Below, in pieces: positions 25,042 to 32,836 of a stretch of DNA of 59,767 bases. The notes under the pieces were generated by a model, which saw nothing but the letters and a program-made list of their open reading frames with translations, did not search any database and was not told where the DNA came from. The stretch is from Phenylobacterium sp. GTDB lineage: Bacteria > Pseudomonadota > Alphaproteobacteria > Caulobacterales > Caulobacteraceae. A program made the position numbers and the translations under genes. Numbering within the stretch: the first letter of the stretch is position 1; the number at the start of each line of letters is the position of its first letter. The stretch lies in assembly GCF_030681155.1 (NCBI RefSeq), contig NZ_JAUXXE010000003.1:1-59767 (forward strand), given 5' to 3'.

Positions 25042-25704
25042 GTGATTACTCAGTCCCTCGAAGGCCGCCGCGCCTTCATTCTCGAAAACACCCGGCTGCA
25101 GCCGCCGCCGCACACGCCAGAGCTCACCCTGCATCTGGCCGACGAGGTCACGCCGATCTGGCGGCTGACCGAGGAAGCGCTAGCGGAAATCGGCCTGCCG
25201 CCGCCGTTCTGGGCCTTCGCCTGGGCGGGCGGCCAAGCCCTGGCGCGCTACATCCTCGACCACCCGCAAGAAGTCGCGGGAAAGCGGGTGATCGACTTCG
25301 CCTCGGGCTCCGGCATCGTCGCCATCGCCGCCATGAAGGCAGGCGCGGGCCACGTGCTGGCCGCCGACATCGACCCGTTCTGCGGCGCAGCCCTGGCCAT
25401 GAACGCCGAGGTAAACGCCGTTCGTATCGACTTCACCGACCAGGACTTGCTGGACGCCCCGCCGCCGGACGCCGACGTGATCCTGGCCGGCGACATCTGC
25501 TACGAGCAGCCGCTCGCCTCAAAGGTGATGGACTGGTTGGCCGCGGCCCATGTGCGCGGAACCCGGGTGCTGATCGGCGATCCTGGCCGCAGCTACTTCC
25601 CACGGGTCGGCCTGGAGCAACTGGCCGAATACCAGGTGCCGACGACCCGCGAGCTCGAAGATCGCGAGATCAAGAAAACCGCCGTCTGGACTCTGCCCGC
25701 CTGA
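25042..25704 (+). CDS. Class I methyltransferase, ETF-beta lysine methyltransferase-like (METTL20 type)
   Basis: A 220-residue seven-beta-strand methyltransferase. SAM loop VIDFASGSGIVAIAA is near residues 87-101, followed by VLAADIDPFC and the AGDICYE motif (position of the D-x-x-Y signature). The N-terminal FWAFAWAGGQALARYILD and the DPGRSYFP segment match what I recall of METTL20/Nnt1-type protein lysine methyltransferases, whose bacterial members modify the beta subunit of electron transfer flavoprotein. etfA/etfB are not in this window, so the substrate is inferred from family only. The GTG start at 25042 has AGGGGGAG at 25031-25038. Confidence 0.75.
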   Translation: MITQSLEGRRAFILENTRLQPPPHTPELTLHLADEVTPIWRLTEEALAEIGLPPPFWAFAWAGGQALARYILDHPQEVAGKRVIDFASGSGIVAIAAMKAGAGHVLAADIDPFCGAALAMNAEVNAVRIDFTDQDLLDAPPPDADVILAGDICYEQPLASKVMDWLAAAHVRGTRVLIGDPGRSYFPRVGLEQLAEYQVPTTRELEDREIKKTAVWTLPA

Positions 25705-25748
25705 ACCAATAGGCAAGAACAAACGCAGAACTAAAGGCGGAGGACGAA

Positions 25749-26087
25749 ATGCGCGAAGACGGCAAGATCGACTATGTGGAGCTGCCCGGGGGCGAACTCC
25801 TCCCCACTAAGCGCTTCTATGAGGCCGCATTCGGCTGGACCTTCACCGACTATGGCCCCAGCTACGCGGCGTTCGAGCAGGGCGTCGACGGCGGCTTCGA
25901 TTCTGACGCGGCTGGAACACAGCAGCCGCTGGTCGTCCTCTACGCCCACGACCTGGAAGCCATGGCCGCCAAGGTTGAGGCGGCCGGTGGGGCGATTCTG
26001 AAACCGATCTTCAGCTTCCCGGGCGGACGCCGGTTCCACTTCCGCGACCCGTCGGGCAACGAACTGGCGGTGTGGTCGGAAGGCTGA
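25749..26087 (+). CDS. VOC-superfamily (glyoxalase/bleomycin resistance-like) protein
   Basis: A 112-residue single-domain protein of the vicinal oxygen chelate fold. Recognisable features are an N-terminal strand with KIDYVELPGG, the RFYEAAFGW helix, and the C-terminal HFRDPSGNELAVW. Such proteins bind metals or hydrophobic ligands and include lyases, dioxygenases and resistance proteins; most, like this one, have no assigned reaction. The first strand lacks the usual metal His (YVELPG), so metal binding is doubtful. It follows the methyltransferase by 44 bases on the same strand with GGCGGAGGA just upstream. Confidence 0.88.
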   Translation: MREDGKIDYVELPGGELLPTKRFYEAAFGWTFTDYGPSYAAFEQGVDGGFDSDAAGTQQPLVVLYAHDLEAMAAKVEAAGGAILKPIFSFPGGRRFHFRDPSGNELAVWSEG

Positions 26088-26090
26088 ACC

Positions 26091-26378
26091 TCAGTCGGAC
26101 GACAAGATCGAGGGATCGCAGGCAGCGGCGAAGGTGACCTTGGCGCGGTCGGCGGCCAGCGGCAGCAGACCGGCATGGACCTGCTGCGACGGCAAGGTCA
26201 TGGCGTAGCAGGCCTCGAACGGCCCGCTCATCTTGCTAAGCAGCGCCATGAAGTCCTGCTCGGCGAACCAGGTCTCGGCCGCGAGGTCGTCGGGCGAAGT
26301 CCGGTAGCCGGGCATACGGCCCAAGGCAATGCAAGCCAGCAGCCCCACTGAGGCCGCCACGGCGTCGATTGTGCGCAT
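26091..26378 (-). CDS. Small exported hypothetical protein
   Basis: A 95-residue protein of unknown function. The first 20 residues form a hydrophobic segment (AASVGLLACIALG) that could be an uncleaved signal or membrane anchor. Two cysteines in the mature part could pair in the periplasm. AGGGGAT lies seven bases before ATG 26378, supporting translation. It converges on the VOC gene, with three bases between stops, and diverges from the gamma-glutamyltransferase gene. I recognise no domain. Confidence 0.6.
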   Translation of the reverse strand: MRTIDAVAASVGLLACIALGRMPGYRTSPDDLAAETWFAEQDFMALLSKMSGPFEACYAMTLPSQQVHAGLLPLAADRAKVTFAAACDPSILSSD

Positions 26379-26491
26379 ATCTATCCCCTGGCTCCATCAT
26401 AGCGGAGCTGGTCGAGCCGATGCAAACCCCCGATGCGCAGACAAAAAGCGGCTCTATAGTGCCGCTGTAGAACACCTGTTCTGGAGCCGCC

Positions 26492-28255
26492 ATGCGCCGC
26501 CGCACCTTCCTCGCCGCCCTCCCCGCCAGCGCCTTGGCCAGCACGACTCTGGCCCAGAGCCGTGCGGAGAACCCGAACCGAAACCGGCCCGACGTCCACG
26601 GCGGCGACCGGATTGACGGCGCCACCTTCGCCTCGCGCAGCGCCGCCTGGGGCACAAACGGCGCGGCCGCGACCGCCCACCCGCTGGCCAGCCTGGCCGC
26701 GCTCGACATGCTGCGGCTGGGCGGCAGCGCGGTCGACGCCGCCATCGCCGCCAATGCGGTCCTTGGCCTGGTCGAGCCGATCGCCTGCGGCATCGGCGGC
26801 GACTGCTTCGTGATGCTGTGGGACCCGAAGACCAAGAAGGTCGAAGGCCTGAATGGATCGGGCCGCAGCCCGCAAGGCCTCAGCCTAGCGACCGTGCGGA
26901 GCCGCGCCAAGAACGGGCTGATCCCCTCCTATGGCGCGATCTCGGTCAGCGTGCCCGGCGCCGTCGACGCCTGGTGGACCCTGCACCAGCGCTATGGAAA
27001 GCTGCCGTGGAAGGACCTGTTCGCGCCAGCCATCGCTCACGCGGAGCTGGGCGCGCCGGTCAGCCAGAACGTCGCCTACTACCTCGGCCGCTCGCTGGTG
27101 AACTTCACCAAACCCGGCGCGGGCATCGAAGAGGTCGAGAACTTCAAAAAGGTCTGGGCCGTCGATGGCCGTACGCCGCGCGAAGGCGAGGTGTTCAAGA
27201 ACCCGGCGCTGGGCCGCACCTATCGGCAGATCGCCCAGAACGGCCGCGAGGCCTTCTATGGCGGCGAGGTCGCCGACGCCATCGAGCGCTACTTCAAGCG
27301 CATCGGCGGCTGGATGACCAAGGCCGACCTGGCCAATCATCACGCCCGCTGGGACCCGCCACACAAGGTCAATTATCGCGGCGTCGATGTCTGGGGTCTG
27401 TCGCCCAACAGCCAGGGCTTGGCCACCCTGCAGATGCTGAACATCATGGAGACCTTCGACTTCAAGGCGATGGGCTTCCAGTCGGCGGCCGCGATCCACC
27501 ACGGCGTCGAGGCCAAGCGACTGGCGTTCGAGGACCGCGCCAAGTTCTACGCCGATCCGGACTTCTTCAAGGTCCCGACCGAGTGGCTGCTGTCGAAGGA
27601 ATACGCCCGCCAGCGGGCCAAGCTGATCTCGCCCAACAAGATCCTGACGCCGGTCCACCCCGGCCAGGCCCCGAGCCAGGGCGACACCACCTATTTCACG
27701 ACGTCAGACTCCAGCGGGATGATGGTCTCCATCATCCAGTCGAACTATCGCGGCATGGGTTCGGGCCTGTCGCCGGACGGCCTGGGCTTCATGTTCCAGA
27801 ACCGCGGCGAACTGTTCGCCCTGACCGACGGCCACGCCAACATCTATGCGGCGGGCAAGCGGCCCTTCCAGACGATCATTCCGGGCTTCGCCACCAAGGG
27901 CGCCGAGCCCTGGCTGTCGTTTGGGGTCATGGGCGGCGACATGCAGCCCCAGGGCCAGGCGCAAATCATCTCCAACATGGTCGACTACGGCCTGGGCGTG
28001 CAGGAGGCCGGCGACAGCCCACGCTGGCACCATGGCGGATCCTCGGAGCCAACCGGCGAGGCCCAGCAGGGAATTGGCGTGTTGAACCTGGAGACCGGCG
28101 TGCCCGAAGCCACGCGCGCGGCCCTGGCCCAGATCGGCTGGAAGATGGCAGCCGATCCGGGCGGATACGGCGGCTACCAGGCCATCGAGCGCTGGCCCGG
28201 CCGCTACGCCGCCGCCACCGAGATGCGCAAGGACGGCGTCGCCCTGGCTTACTGA
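26492..28255 (+). CDS. Gamma-glutamyltransferase family protein, Tat-type signal
   Basis: An N-terminal nucleophile hydrolase that cleaves gamma-glutamyl bonds of glutathione or related compounds in the periplasm. The 587-residue precursor starts with RRRTFLAALPASALA, a twin-arginine-like signal. The self-processing site is GDTTYFTTSD, with the predicted nucleophile Thr399. The second subunit carries SNYRGMGSGL and FGVMGGDMQPQGQ. Several GGT-family enzymes are acylases rather than GGTs, so the true substrate is open. A Tat signal is unusual, since the E. coli enzyme uses Sec. The TGA overlaps the ATG of the next small ORF (TGATG). Confidence 0.9.
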   Translation: MRRRTFLAALPASALASTTLAQSRAENPNRNRPDVHGGDRIDGATFASRSAAWGTNGAAATAHPLASLAALDMLRLGGSAVDAAIAANAVLGLVEPIACGIGGDCFVMLWDPKTKKVEGLNGSGRSPQGLSLATVRSRAKNGLIPSYGAISVSVPGAVDAWWTLHQRYGKLPWKDLFAPAIAHAELGAPVSQNVAYYLGRSLVNFTKPGAGIEEVENFKKVWAVDGRTPREGEVFKNPALGRTYRQIAQNGREAFYGGEVADAIERYFKRIGGWMTKADLANHHARWDPPHKVNYRGVDVWGLSPNSQGLATLQMLNIMETFDFKAMGFQSAAAIHHGVEAKRLAFEDRAKFYADPDFFKVPTEWLLSKEYARQRAKLISPNKILTPVHPGQAPSQGDTTYFTTSDSSGMMVSIIQSNYRGMGSGLSPDGLGFMFQNRGELFALTDGHANIYAAGKRPFQTIIPGFATKGAEPWLSFGVMGGDMQPQGQAQIISNMVDYGLGVQEAGDSPRWHHGGSSEPTGEAQQGIGVLNLETGVPEATRAALAQIGWKMAADPGGYGGYQAIERWPGRYAAATEMRKDGVALAY

Positions 28256-28404
28256 TGGCCTCGACCGTCTTCGAGACGCCGGCGATCCGTCGCGTGGTCA
28301 GCGCCAAGAAGGACGAGACCCGCGCCAAGCGCCTGTCGATCCTGATTGACGCCTGCGCTGACGGGGTGAAGCTGGTTTCGACAACCCAAAGGGAAGAGCC
28401 ATGA
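28255..28404 (+). CDS. 49-residue remnant of a YdeI/OmpD-associated protein C-terminus
   Basis: The ORF overlaps the upstream gamma-glutamyltransferase stop (TGATG) and the downstream mmcQ-like start (ATGA), so it is tightly coupled on both sides. Its 49 residues contain IRRVVSAKKDETRAKRLSIL, which matches the closing helix of YdeI/OmdA proteins (pattern I-x-x-A-K-x-x-E-T-R-x-K-R). The full-length family domain of 130 or more residues is absent. It is either a domain remnant kept in an operon or a real microprotein. Confidence 0.6.
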   Translation: MASTVFETPAIRRVVSAKKDETRAKRLSILIDACADGVKLVSTTQREEP

Positions 28405-28760
28405 CCCCCGAGGAAATACGCAAGATCGTGCTGGCCTTTCCCGGCGCCGAGGACGGCGTCTCCTACGGCCAGCCATCGTTCAAGGTGAACAACAAGTTCT
28501 TCACCCGACTGCGGGCCGAGGACCAGAGCATGGTCCTGCTGGAGGTCAGCCAGGATGAGCGCGAGCTGCTGATGGAGGCCGAGCCGGCCACCTTCCACTT
28601 CACCGCGCACTACAAGGATTACCCCATCGTCCTGGCCCGGATCGCGACCCTGCACCCTGGTTCGCTGCATAACTTCCTGGCCCGCCGCTGGCGCAAGATC
28701 GCGCCCAAGAAGGTTGTGAAGGCCTTTGATCTTGGCGAGCCTGACCGCCCGGTCCCCTAA
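28401..28760 (+). CDS. MmcQ/YjbR family protein
   Basis: A 119-residue soluble protein of the MmcQ/YjbR (CyaY-like fold) family, often called a DNA-binding protein though the role is unproven. Typical segments are EIRKIVLAFPGAEDGVSYGQP near the N-terminus (core FPGAEDGVSYG), KFFTRLRAED and FLARRWRKIAPKK at the end. ATG 28401 overlaps the stop of the 49-residue ORF. MmcQ and YdeI-type proteins are frequently neighbours, which supports the identity of the remnant upstream. Confidence 0.9.
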   Translation: MTPEEIRKIVLAFPGAEDGVSYGQPSFKVNNKFFTRLRAEDQSMVLLEVSQDERELLMEAEPATFHFTAHYKDYPIVLARIATLHPGSLHNFLARRWRKIAPKKVVKAFDLGEPDRPVP

Positions 28761-28954
28761 GCCTTTTGGCGAGGAACGGGGTTCCCTGGCCCACTATCCA
28801 CGGCTAGAGCGCAGGCATGCCGCCGCTTCCTGGACCGCAGGGGCGAGAGGTCGCGCTTCAGAACGCGGTCAAGGCGCACGACGACGCGAAGGGTTGACGG
28901 ACCCAATCACGCCGACAGGGGTTCTTCCCCTGCTGCTGCCGACAGGAGATCGAG

Positions 28955-29140
28955 ATGGCCGAACCCAAGAACCTCGAACGTTTCGAGTTCGAAGAAACCG
29001 AAGAAGGTTACCTGCTGACCGTCGGTGCTGAAGGCGGCGGAGACCTGAAAGTGGCGGTGACGCCCGATCAGATGGACGCCATCATCGACGCCCTGAACGA
29101 AGTCCTGGGCGGCGACGATGACTTCGAGGACGAAGACTAG
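28955..29140 (+). CDS. Small acidic conserved-type hypothetical protein
   Basis: A 61-residue, very acidic protein (ending GGDDDFEDED). Translation is supported by AGGAGAT seven bases before ATG 28955. A central stretch VAVTPDQMDAIIDALNEVL forms an amphipathic helix. No domain is recognised; the charge suggests a protein-protein or metal-binding role, but this is a guess. The preceding 195-base gap has TTGACG at about 28895 as a possible -35. It converges with the UrcA-family gene, three bases between stops. Confidence 0.7.
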   Translation: MAEPKNLERFEFEETEEGYLLTVGAEGGGDLKVAVTPDQMDAIIDALNEVLGGDDDFEDED

Positions 29141-29143
29141 GCG

Positions 29144-29443
29144 CTAGCGCGCGGCCAATTTGGCCTCTGCGGAGATCCTCGCCTCGGCGAGGGTCTCCCG
29201 ATAGCAGTCCGATCCAGCGATCGCCCGCTTCACGTCACGGGCGCTGAAACGTTGCGCGCCGCACGCCGCCATCGAGGCGGTTGCCAAACGCTTTTCAAGA
29301 CGTCGGGCGTCAGCGGGTTGGTTGATATCCAGGTCGGCAAGCCGAACGATCGCGTAGTCATAGCCGACAGGACCGACGGGCGCGGCCGCAAAAGCAGAAC
29401 TGCTGATGACTGCAAAAGCGGCAGACAGTGCTAATATTTTCAT
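29144..29443 (-). CDS. UrcA-family exported protein
   Basis: A 99-residue periplasmic protein of the UrcA family (function unknown, common in Caulobacterales and Sphingomonadales). Signal peptide MKILALSAAFAVISSSAFA is followed by a mature part with the family pattern: YDYAIVRLADLDINQPADA, a RLEKRLATAS helix, then two cysteines (CGAQ and CYRE) spaced as in relatives. It stands alone, divergent from the antitoxin-like gene region. Confidence 0.8.
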   Translation of the reverse strand: MKILALSAAFAVISSSAFAAAPVGPVGYDYAIVRLADLDINQPADARRLEKRLATASMAACGAQRFSARDVKRAIAGSDCYRETLAEARISAEAKLAAR

Positions 29444-29564
29444 CTTGGCGTTTCCCTACTGCTGAATATTGTCGCAGTAGCGAGACTCTACGGCCTCATC
29501 TTACCGTGACCCTTGACAGATAGGACAGACGCAGACCGCGCGCCACCTCGAAACCTTGCAGAGT

Positions 29565-29786
29565 TTAGAAGTCGTCTTCCATGGCGGCGCGGAAGTGCTC
29601 GAAGACCTCGGCGGCGTTTTCGTCGCTCGGCTCCTCGGCCGGCGCTTCAGGCTTGGGCGGAGCTCCGCCCACCAACCGCCCGGCCACGCCGCCGTTTTGA
29701 ACCAGCAGCACCTCCTCGCCCTCCTCCAGGCTGGTGAGCAGTTGAGCCAGCTTCGGCGGCAGGTCGTCGAGATCGATGCGCTTCAT
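29565..29786 (-). CDS. Antitoxin-like protein (Phd/YefM-type N-terminus), no toxin partner seen
   Basis: A 73-residue protein whose first half, LPPKLAQLLTSLEEGEEVLLVQNGGVAGRLV, follows the Phd/YefM antitoxin pattern (L-x-x-L-L-x-x-x-E-x-G-E-E-V-x-x-x-x-x-G-x-x-x-A-R-L). The core NGGVAGRL is near residues 31-38. The acidic C-terminal half would be the toxin-binding region. No RelE, ParE or PIN toxin lies beside it: the neighbours are ubiD (divergent) and the UrcA gene. Either an orphan antitoxin or a regulator of another locus. Confidence 0.65.
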   Translation of the reverse strand: MKRIDLDDLPPKLAQLLTSLEEGEEVLLVQNGGVAGRLVGGAPPKPEAPAEEPSDENAAEVFEHFRAAMEDDF

Positions 29787-29865
29787 GGCCCGATTTTACA
29801 GGCCTCCCACTGGTGACACCAGCCCGCCCCGGCCCTAGACCAAGCCCCTGACTATGGGAGATCGC

Positions 29866-31392
29866 ATGGCCTACCGGTCCTTGAGGGATTTCATCGCCAA
29901 GCTCGAGGCGGCGGGCGAACTGGTGCGCGTCACCGAGCCGGTCTCGACCGCGCTTGAAATGACCGAGATCCAGCGCCGCCTACTGGCGAACGGCGGCCCG
30001 GCGGTATTGTTCGAAAACGTCATCCGCGCCGACGGGCAGCGGTCGGACATGCCCTGCCTGGTCAATCTGTTCGGCACGGTGAAGCGCGTGGCCATGGGCG
30101 TGACGCTGGATGGTCAGGAACGCACCACCGCCGCGGAGTTGCGCGAGGTCGGCGAACTGCTGGCCTTCCTGCGCGCGCCGGAGCCGCCGCGCGGCTTGAA
30201 GGACGCCTGGGACATGCTGCCGCTCGCCAAGACGGTGATGTCGATGCGCCCCGCCACGGTGAAGAAGGCGCCCGTCCAGGAAATCGTCTGGACCGGGGAC
30301 GATATCGACCTGGGCAAGCTGCCGATCCAGGGCTGCTGGCCGGGCGAGCCCGCGCCGCTGATCACCTGGCCGCTGGTGGTCACCAAGGGCCCGTCCCAGG
30401 ATCGCGAGGACGACTACAACCTCGGGATCTACCGCATGCAGGTGCTGGGCAAGGACCGCACCATCATGCGCTGGCTGGCCCATCGCGGCGGCGCCCAGCA
30501 CCACCGCCGCTGGAAAGCCGCCGGCAAGCCTGACGCCCTGCCCGCCGCCGTGGTGATCGGCGCCGATCCCGGCACCATCCTCGCGGCCGTGACGCCGGTG
30601 CCCGAAACGCTGTCGGAGTATCAGTTCGCCGGCCTGATGCGCGGCGCCCAGGTCGAGCTGGTCCAGGCCAAGACCGTGCCGCTGCTGGTTCCGGCCGAGG
30701 CCGAGATCGTCATCGAAGGCCACGTCATGCTGGACGAGTACGCCGACGAGGGGCCGTACGGCGACCACACCGGCTATTACAACTCGGTCGAGCAGTTTCC
30801 GGTCTTCAAGGTTTCCGCGATCACCATGCGGAAGAACCCGATCTATCTGACCACCTTCACCGGCCGCCCACCGGATGAGCCGAGCGTGCTGGGCGAGGCC
30901 CTGAACGAGGTGTTCATTCCGCTGCTGCGCCAGCAGTTCCCGGAGATCACCGACTTCTGGCTGCCGCCGGAAGGCTGCTCCTACCGCATCGCCGTGGTCT
31001 CCATGAAGAAGGCTTACCCCGGCCACGCCAAGCGCGTGATGATGGGCGTCTGGAGCTATCTGCGGCAGTTCATGTACACCAAGTGGGTGATCGTCGTGGA
31101 CGACGACATCAACGCCCGCGACTGGAAAGACGTCATGTGGGCGCTGTCGACCCGCATGGACCCGGCCCGCGACATCACCCTCGTCGAAGGGACCCCCATC
31201 GACTACCTCGACTTCGCCTCGCCCGAGAGCGGGCTGGGCTCGAAGATCGGCCTCGACGCCACCAACAAGTGGCCGCCCGAAACCCATCGAGAATGGGGCG
31301 AAAAGCTCGGCATGGACGAGGCCACGGTGAAAGCCGTGACCGAGAAGTGGGCGCGGCTGGGACTGCCGGGGAGTGGGGAGCCGGTGGAGTAG
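29866..31392 (+). CDS. ubiD: UbiD-family decarboxylase (3-octaprenyl-4-hydroxybenzoate carboxy-lyase)
   Basis: Removes the carboxyl group from polyprenyl-hydroxybenzoate in ubiquinone synthesis, using prenylated FMN made by UbiX. The 508-residue product has the family length and segments: [52 protein letters not shown] (active-site region) and [26 protein letters not shown] five bases before ATG 29866 favours this start over ATG 29854. ubiX is not in the window; ubiA is at 18239. Ring specificity for ubiquinone is inferred from close resemblance to the E. coli type. Confidence 0.95.
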   Translation: MAYRSLRDFIAKLEAAGELVRVTEPVSTALEMTEIQRRLLANGGPAVLFENVIRADGQRSDMPCLVNLFGTVKRVAMGVTLDGQERTTAAELREVGELLAFLRAPEPPRGLKDAWDMLPLAKTVMSMRPATVKKAPVQEIVWTGDDIDLGKLPIQGCWPGEPAPLITWPLVVTKGPSQDREDDYNLGIYRMQVLGKDRTIMRWLAHRGGAQHHRRWKAAGKPDALPAAVVIGADPGTILAAVTPVPETLSEYQFAGLMRGAQVELVQAKTVPLLVPAEAEIVIEGHVMLDEYADEGPYGDHTGYYNSVEQFPVFKVSAITMRKNPIYLTTFTGRPPDEPSVLGEALNEVFIPLLRQQFPEITDFWLPPEGCSYRIAVVSMKKAYPGHAKRVMMGVWSYLRQFMYTKWVIVVDDDINARDWKDVMWALSTRMDPARDITLVEGTPIDYLDFASPESGLGSKIGLDATNKWPPETHREWGEKLGMDEATVKAVTEKWARLGLPGSGEPVE

Positions 31393-31753
31393 CTGCTGGC
31401 CCCTTGATGGCTCACCGTCGCCGGCTTTGCGCCAATACCGGAACTGGGCTCTAGGCTTAAGAGCGGACTCGCCCGCTTACGGGATTGTCTCGTTCGGCCG
31501 GATTCGACCCATTGCCGTCCTTCCGAACGGCTGTTCCCGGCACCCGGGCGTTTGCGCAAAGCGAAAGCCCAGATCGTCGATCCGGAAGGTCGGATGCCCG
31601 CTACGAGAAGGACCACATGGCCGGCGGCTTTCTCATGACCCGGGCTGACGGTGCGATCGTGGGGACCATCGTCTTCCGGTGGAGGGACTTCGGAATTCGG
31701 TCGCCGACGCACGCGCCGAGAGGCGCCTCCCCCGGGGGCGCGCGGTTGCGCCC
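31393..31753. other. Gap without a supported gene
   Basis: Both strands were read. Open frames here are short, Arg/Ser/Pro-rich and lack start signals. The only structure is the hairpin at 31735-31754 at the end of the 87-residue gene. Confidence 0.6.
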
Positions 31754-31754
31754 C
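31735..31754. terminator. Hairpin at the end of the 87-residue gene
   Basis: Seven-base perfect arms (GGGGCGC / GCGCCCC) with a 6-base loop begin at the last base of the TAG stop of the 31754-32017 gene. No T-run follows, so intrinsic termination is uncertain. Confidence 0.4.
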
Positions 31755-32017
31755 TAAATCCCTACGCCCGTCCTGACGAGGAAATCATCTAGATAGTCGC
31801 GCATGCTCATCGCGGCGGCACGAGTGTCTTCAAGGGGAAGGCTTTCGTCTGTGATCCGCGTCAGATCATCAGTGAGCCGTGAGAGGTATTTGCGGACGTC
31901 GCCGGAAGCCGCCGCCTCACGTTGCACCAACTGCATGAGAATGTGGTGATGGACCACAGAGCGGGCTTGTAAGTCGGCGATCAGTCTAGTGACGTTGAGT
32001 TCGGTCTGATTGGTCAT
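31754..32017 (-). CDS. Hypothetical 87-residue helical protein
   Basis: ATG 32017 is preceded by GAGGGA, supporting translation. The protein is soluble, mostly alpha-helical, with a His run (VVHHHILMQLVQ) and a repeated L-T-x-x-L-x-R-I pattern in the middle. I recognise no family. It lies downstream of cspA and two interrupted small genes, all on the minus strand, and may be part of the same accessory group. Confidence 0.6.
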   Translation of the reverse strand: MTNQTELNVTRLIADLQARSVVHHHILMQLVQREAAASGDVRKYLSRLTDDLTRITDESLPLEDTRAAAMSMRDYLDDFLVRTGVGI

Positions 32018-32102
32018 GGTCCCTCGTTTCGTGCGCGCCCTGCGTGCGTGACGATCACTCCCCGGACGTACTGCCCGGGATGCGTGTGACGGCTCTACAA
32101 AC

Positions 32103-32369
32103 CTACTTCCGCGCTTTCCTCCCGGCGTACTTCTCGTCTCGCTTGGATTTGGCGTCGGCCGCAGAGAGCGCCTTTCGCTGGTTTCGTTCGCCGCGTTTCG
32201 TGTCCACTGCATCGGCTTCTACGGCCGCCTAAGCGCGCTCAGCTTCCAACGCTTTGGCCGCGGCTTGCGAATTGGCGGCTTTGACGGCGGTGCGGTGCTC
32301 GCGCACGCTATCCAATATAGCCGCGCGCTAATCAGCGCGCTCGCCATGACGCGGGTCAGCCCCAACCAT
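32103..32369 (-). pseudogene. Ala/Lys-rich small protein, DUF6481-like, with two in-frame TAG codons
   Basis: Reading from ATG 32369, an 88-codon frame ends at TAG 32103-32105. It holds TAG at codon 14 (32328-32330) and codon 47 (32229-32231) but otherwise reads as a plausible protein: RAAILDSVREHRTAVKAA, AKALEAERA, then SKRDEKYAGRKARK at the end. That ending and the Ala/Glu/Lys-rich helix resemble DUF6481 proteins (final R-D-x-x-Y-A-x-R-K-A-R-K). The ATG overlaps the preceding small frame by 14 bases, and no ribosome site is seen. Most likely a decayed gene; family call from memory. Confidence 0.45.
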
Positions 32370-32544
32370 GGAGGGTTCTGGCGGACGCTGCACAAATGGC
32401 GCCTAGATGACCCCGGATCGATCGAGGTGCGAGAAGGGTGTCGACGGCACGGCGCCCGTCAACTCTCAGTTGCTTCTGAACTTGAACGACTGTGGCCTAC
32501 TGGCCGGTACGCGCGAGCGCGTAGGCCCGTTCAATAGTCGACAT
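32356..32544 (-). pseudogene. Small protein gene interrupted by TAG at codon 16
   Basis: ATG 32544 has an excellent ribosome site (GGAGGGGGTGA ending six bases before). The frame reads MSTIERAYALARTGQ, then TAG (32497-32499), then ATVVQVQKQLRVDG, TLLAPRSIRGHL and a Cys before TGA at 32356-32358. With the TAG ignored, the 62-codon frame resembles small alphaproteobacterial proteins with the pattern I-E-R-A-Y-x-L-A-R-x-G ... V-x-x-I-x-x-x-L-x-x-E-G ... S-I-R-x-x-L. Their function is unknown. As read, only a 15-residue peptide is made. It lies 82 bases downstream of cspA on the same strand. Confidence 0.6.
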
Positions 32545-32570
32545 AGTCGTCACCCCCTCCGGATGTGACG

Positions 32571-32596
32571 AAGGCGGCGAGCACGCTCGCCGCCTT
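32571..32596. terminator. Hairpin between cspA and the downstream small genes
   Basis: A 12-bp perfect inverted repeat (arms 32571-32582 and 32585-32596), which in RNA would form a stem with a small GCACGC loop. No T-run follows on the minus strand, so read-through to the small genes is possible. Confidence 0.55.
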
Positions 32597-32626
32597 CCAA
32601 CTGTCCGGCGATCGCCGAACCGTCGC

Positions 32627-32836
32627 CTAGGCCGACTGGAGCTGACCGGCGGACATTTTGCCGCTCCGTTGGTCACGCTCCAGCTCGTAGCCGAGCTTTT
32701 GGCCTTCTTGGAGCGAGCCGAGCGTTGAACGCTCGACCGCTGAGATATGGACGAAAACGTCCGGGCCGCCATTGTCAGGTTGGATGAAGCCGAAGCCCTT
32801 GGTGGGGTTGAACCATTTCACGATGCCAGTGGTCAT
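32627..32836 (-). CDS. Cold-shock protein (CspA family)
   Basis: A 69-residue single cold-shock domain that binds single-stranded RNA/DNA and melts RNA structure. RNP1 (KGFGFIQ, residues about 13-19) and RNP2 (VFVHISAV, about 27-34) are intact. ATG 32836 begins [10 protein letters not shown], the family start. There is no good Shine-Dalgarno, and the upstream 150 bases are AT-richer than the rest of the window, which fits a long structured cold-shock 5' leader; the leader's role is inferred. It heads a minus-strand group with two TAG-interrupted genes and the 87-residue gene. Confidence 0.96.
   Translation of the reverse strand: MTTGIVKWFNPTKGFGFIQPDNGGPDVFVHISAVERSTLGSLQEGQKLGYELERDQRSGKMSAGQLQSA

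Noticed and set aside
26818..28404. Long plus-strand frame overlapping the gamma-glutamyltransferase
   Set aside because: Only its last 49 codons from ATG 28255 look like protein; the rest is an out-of-frame shadow.
29980..31287. 435-codon minus-strand frame opposite ubiD
   Set aside because: No motif, no ribosome site, and ubiD is unmistakable.
31393..31753. Candidate coding frames after ubiD
   Set aside because: Short, low-complexity and without start signals on either strand.
32103..32544. Genetic code change with TAG read as an amino acid
   Set aside because: Many intact genes in the window end with TAG, including cspA next door.
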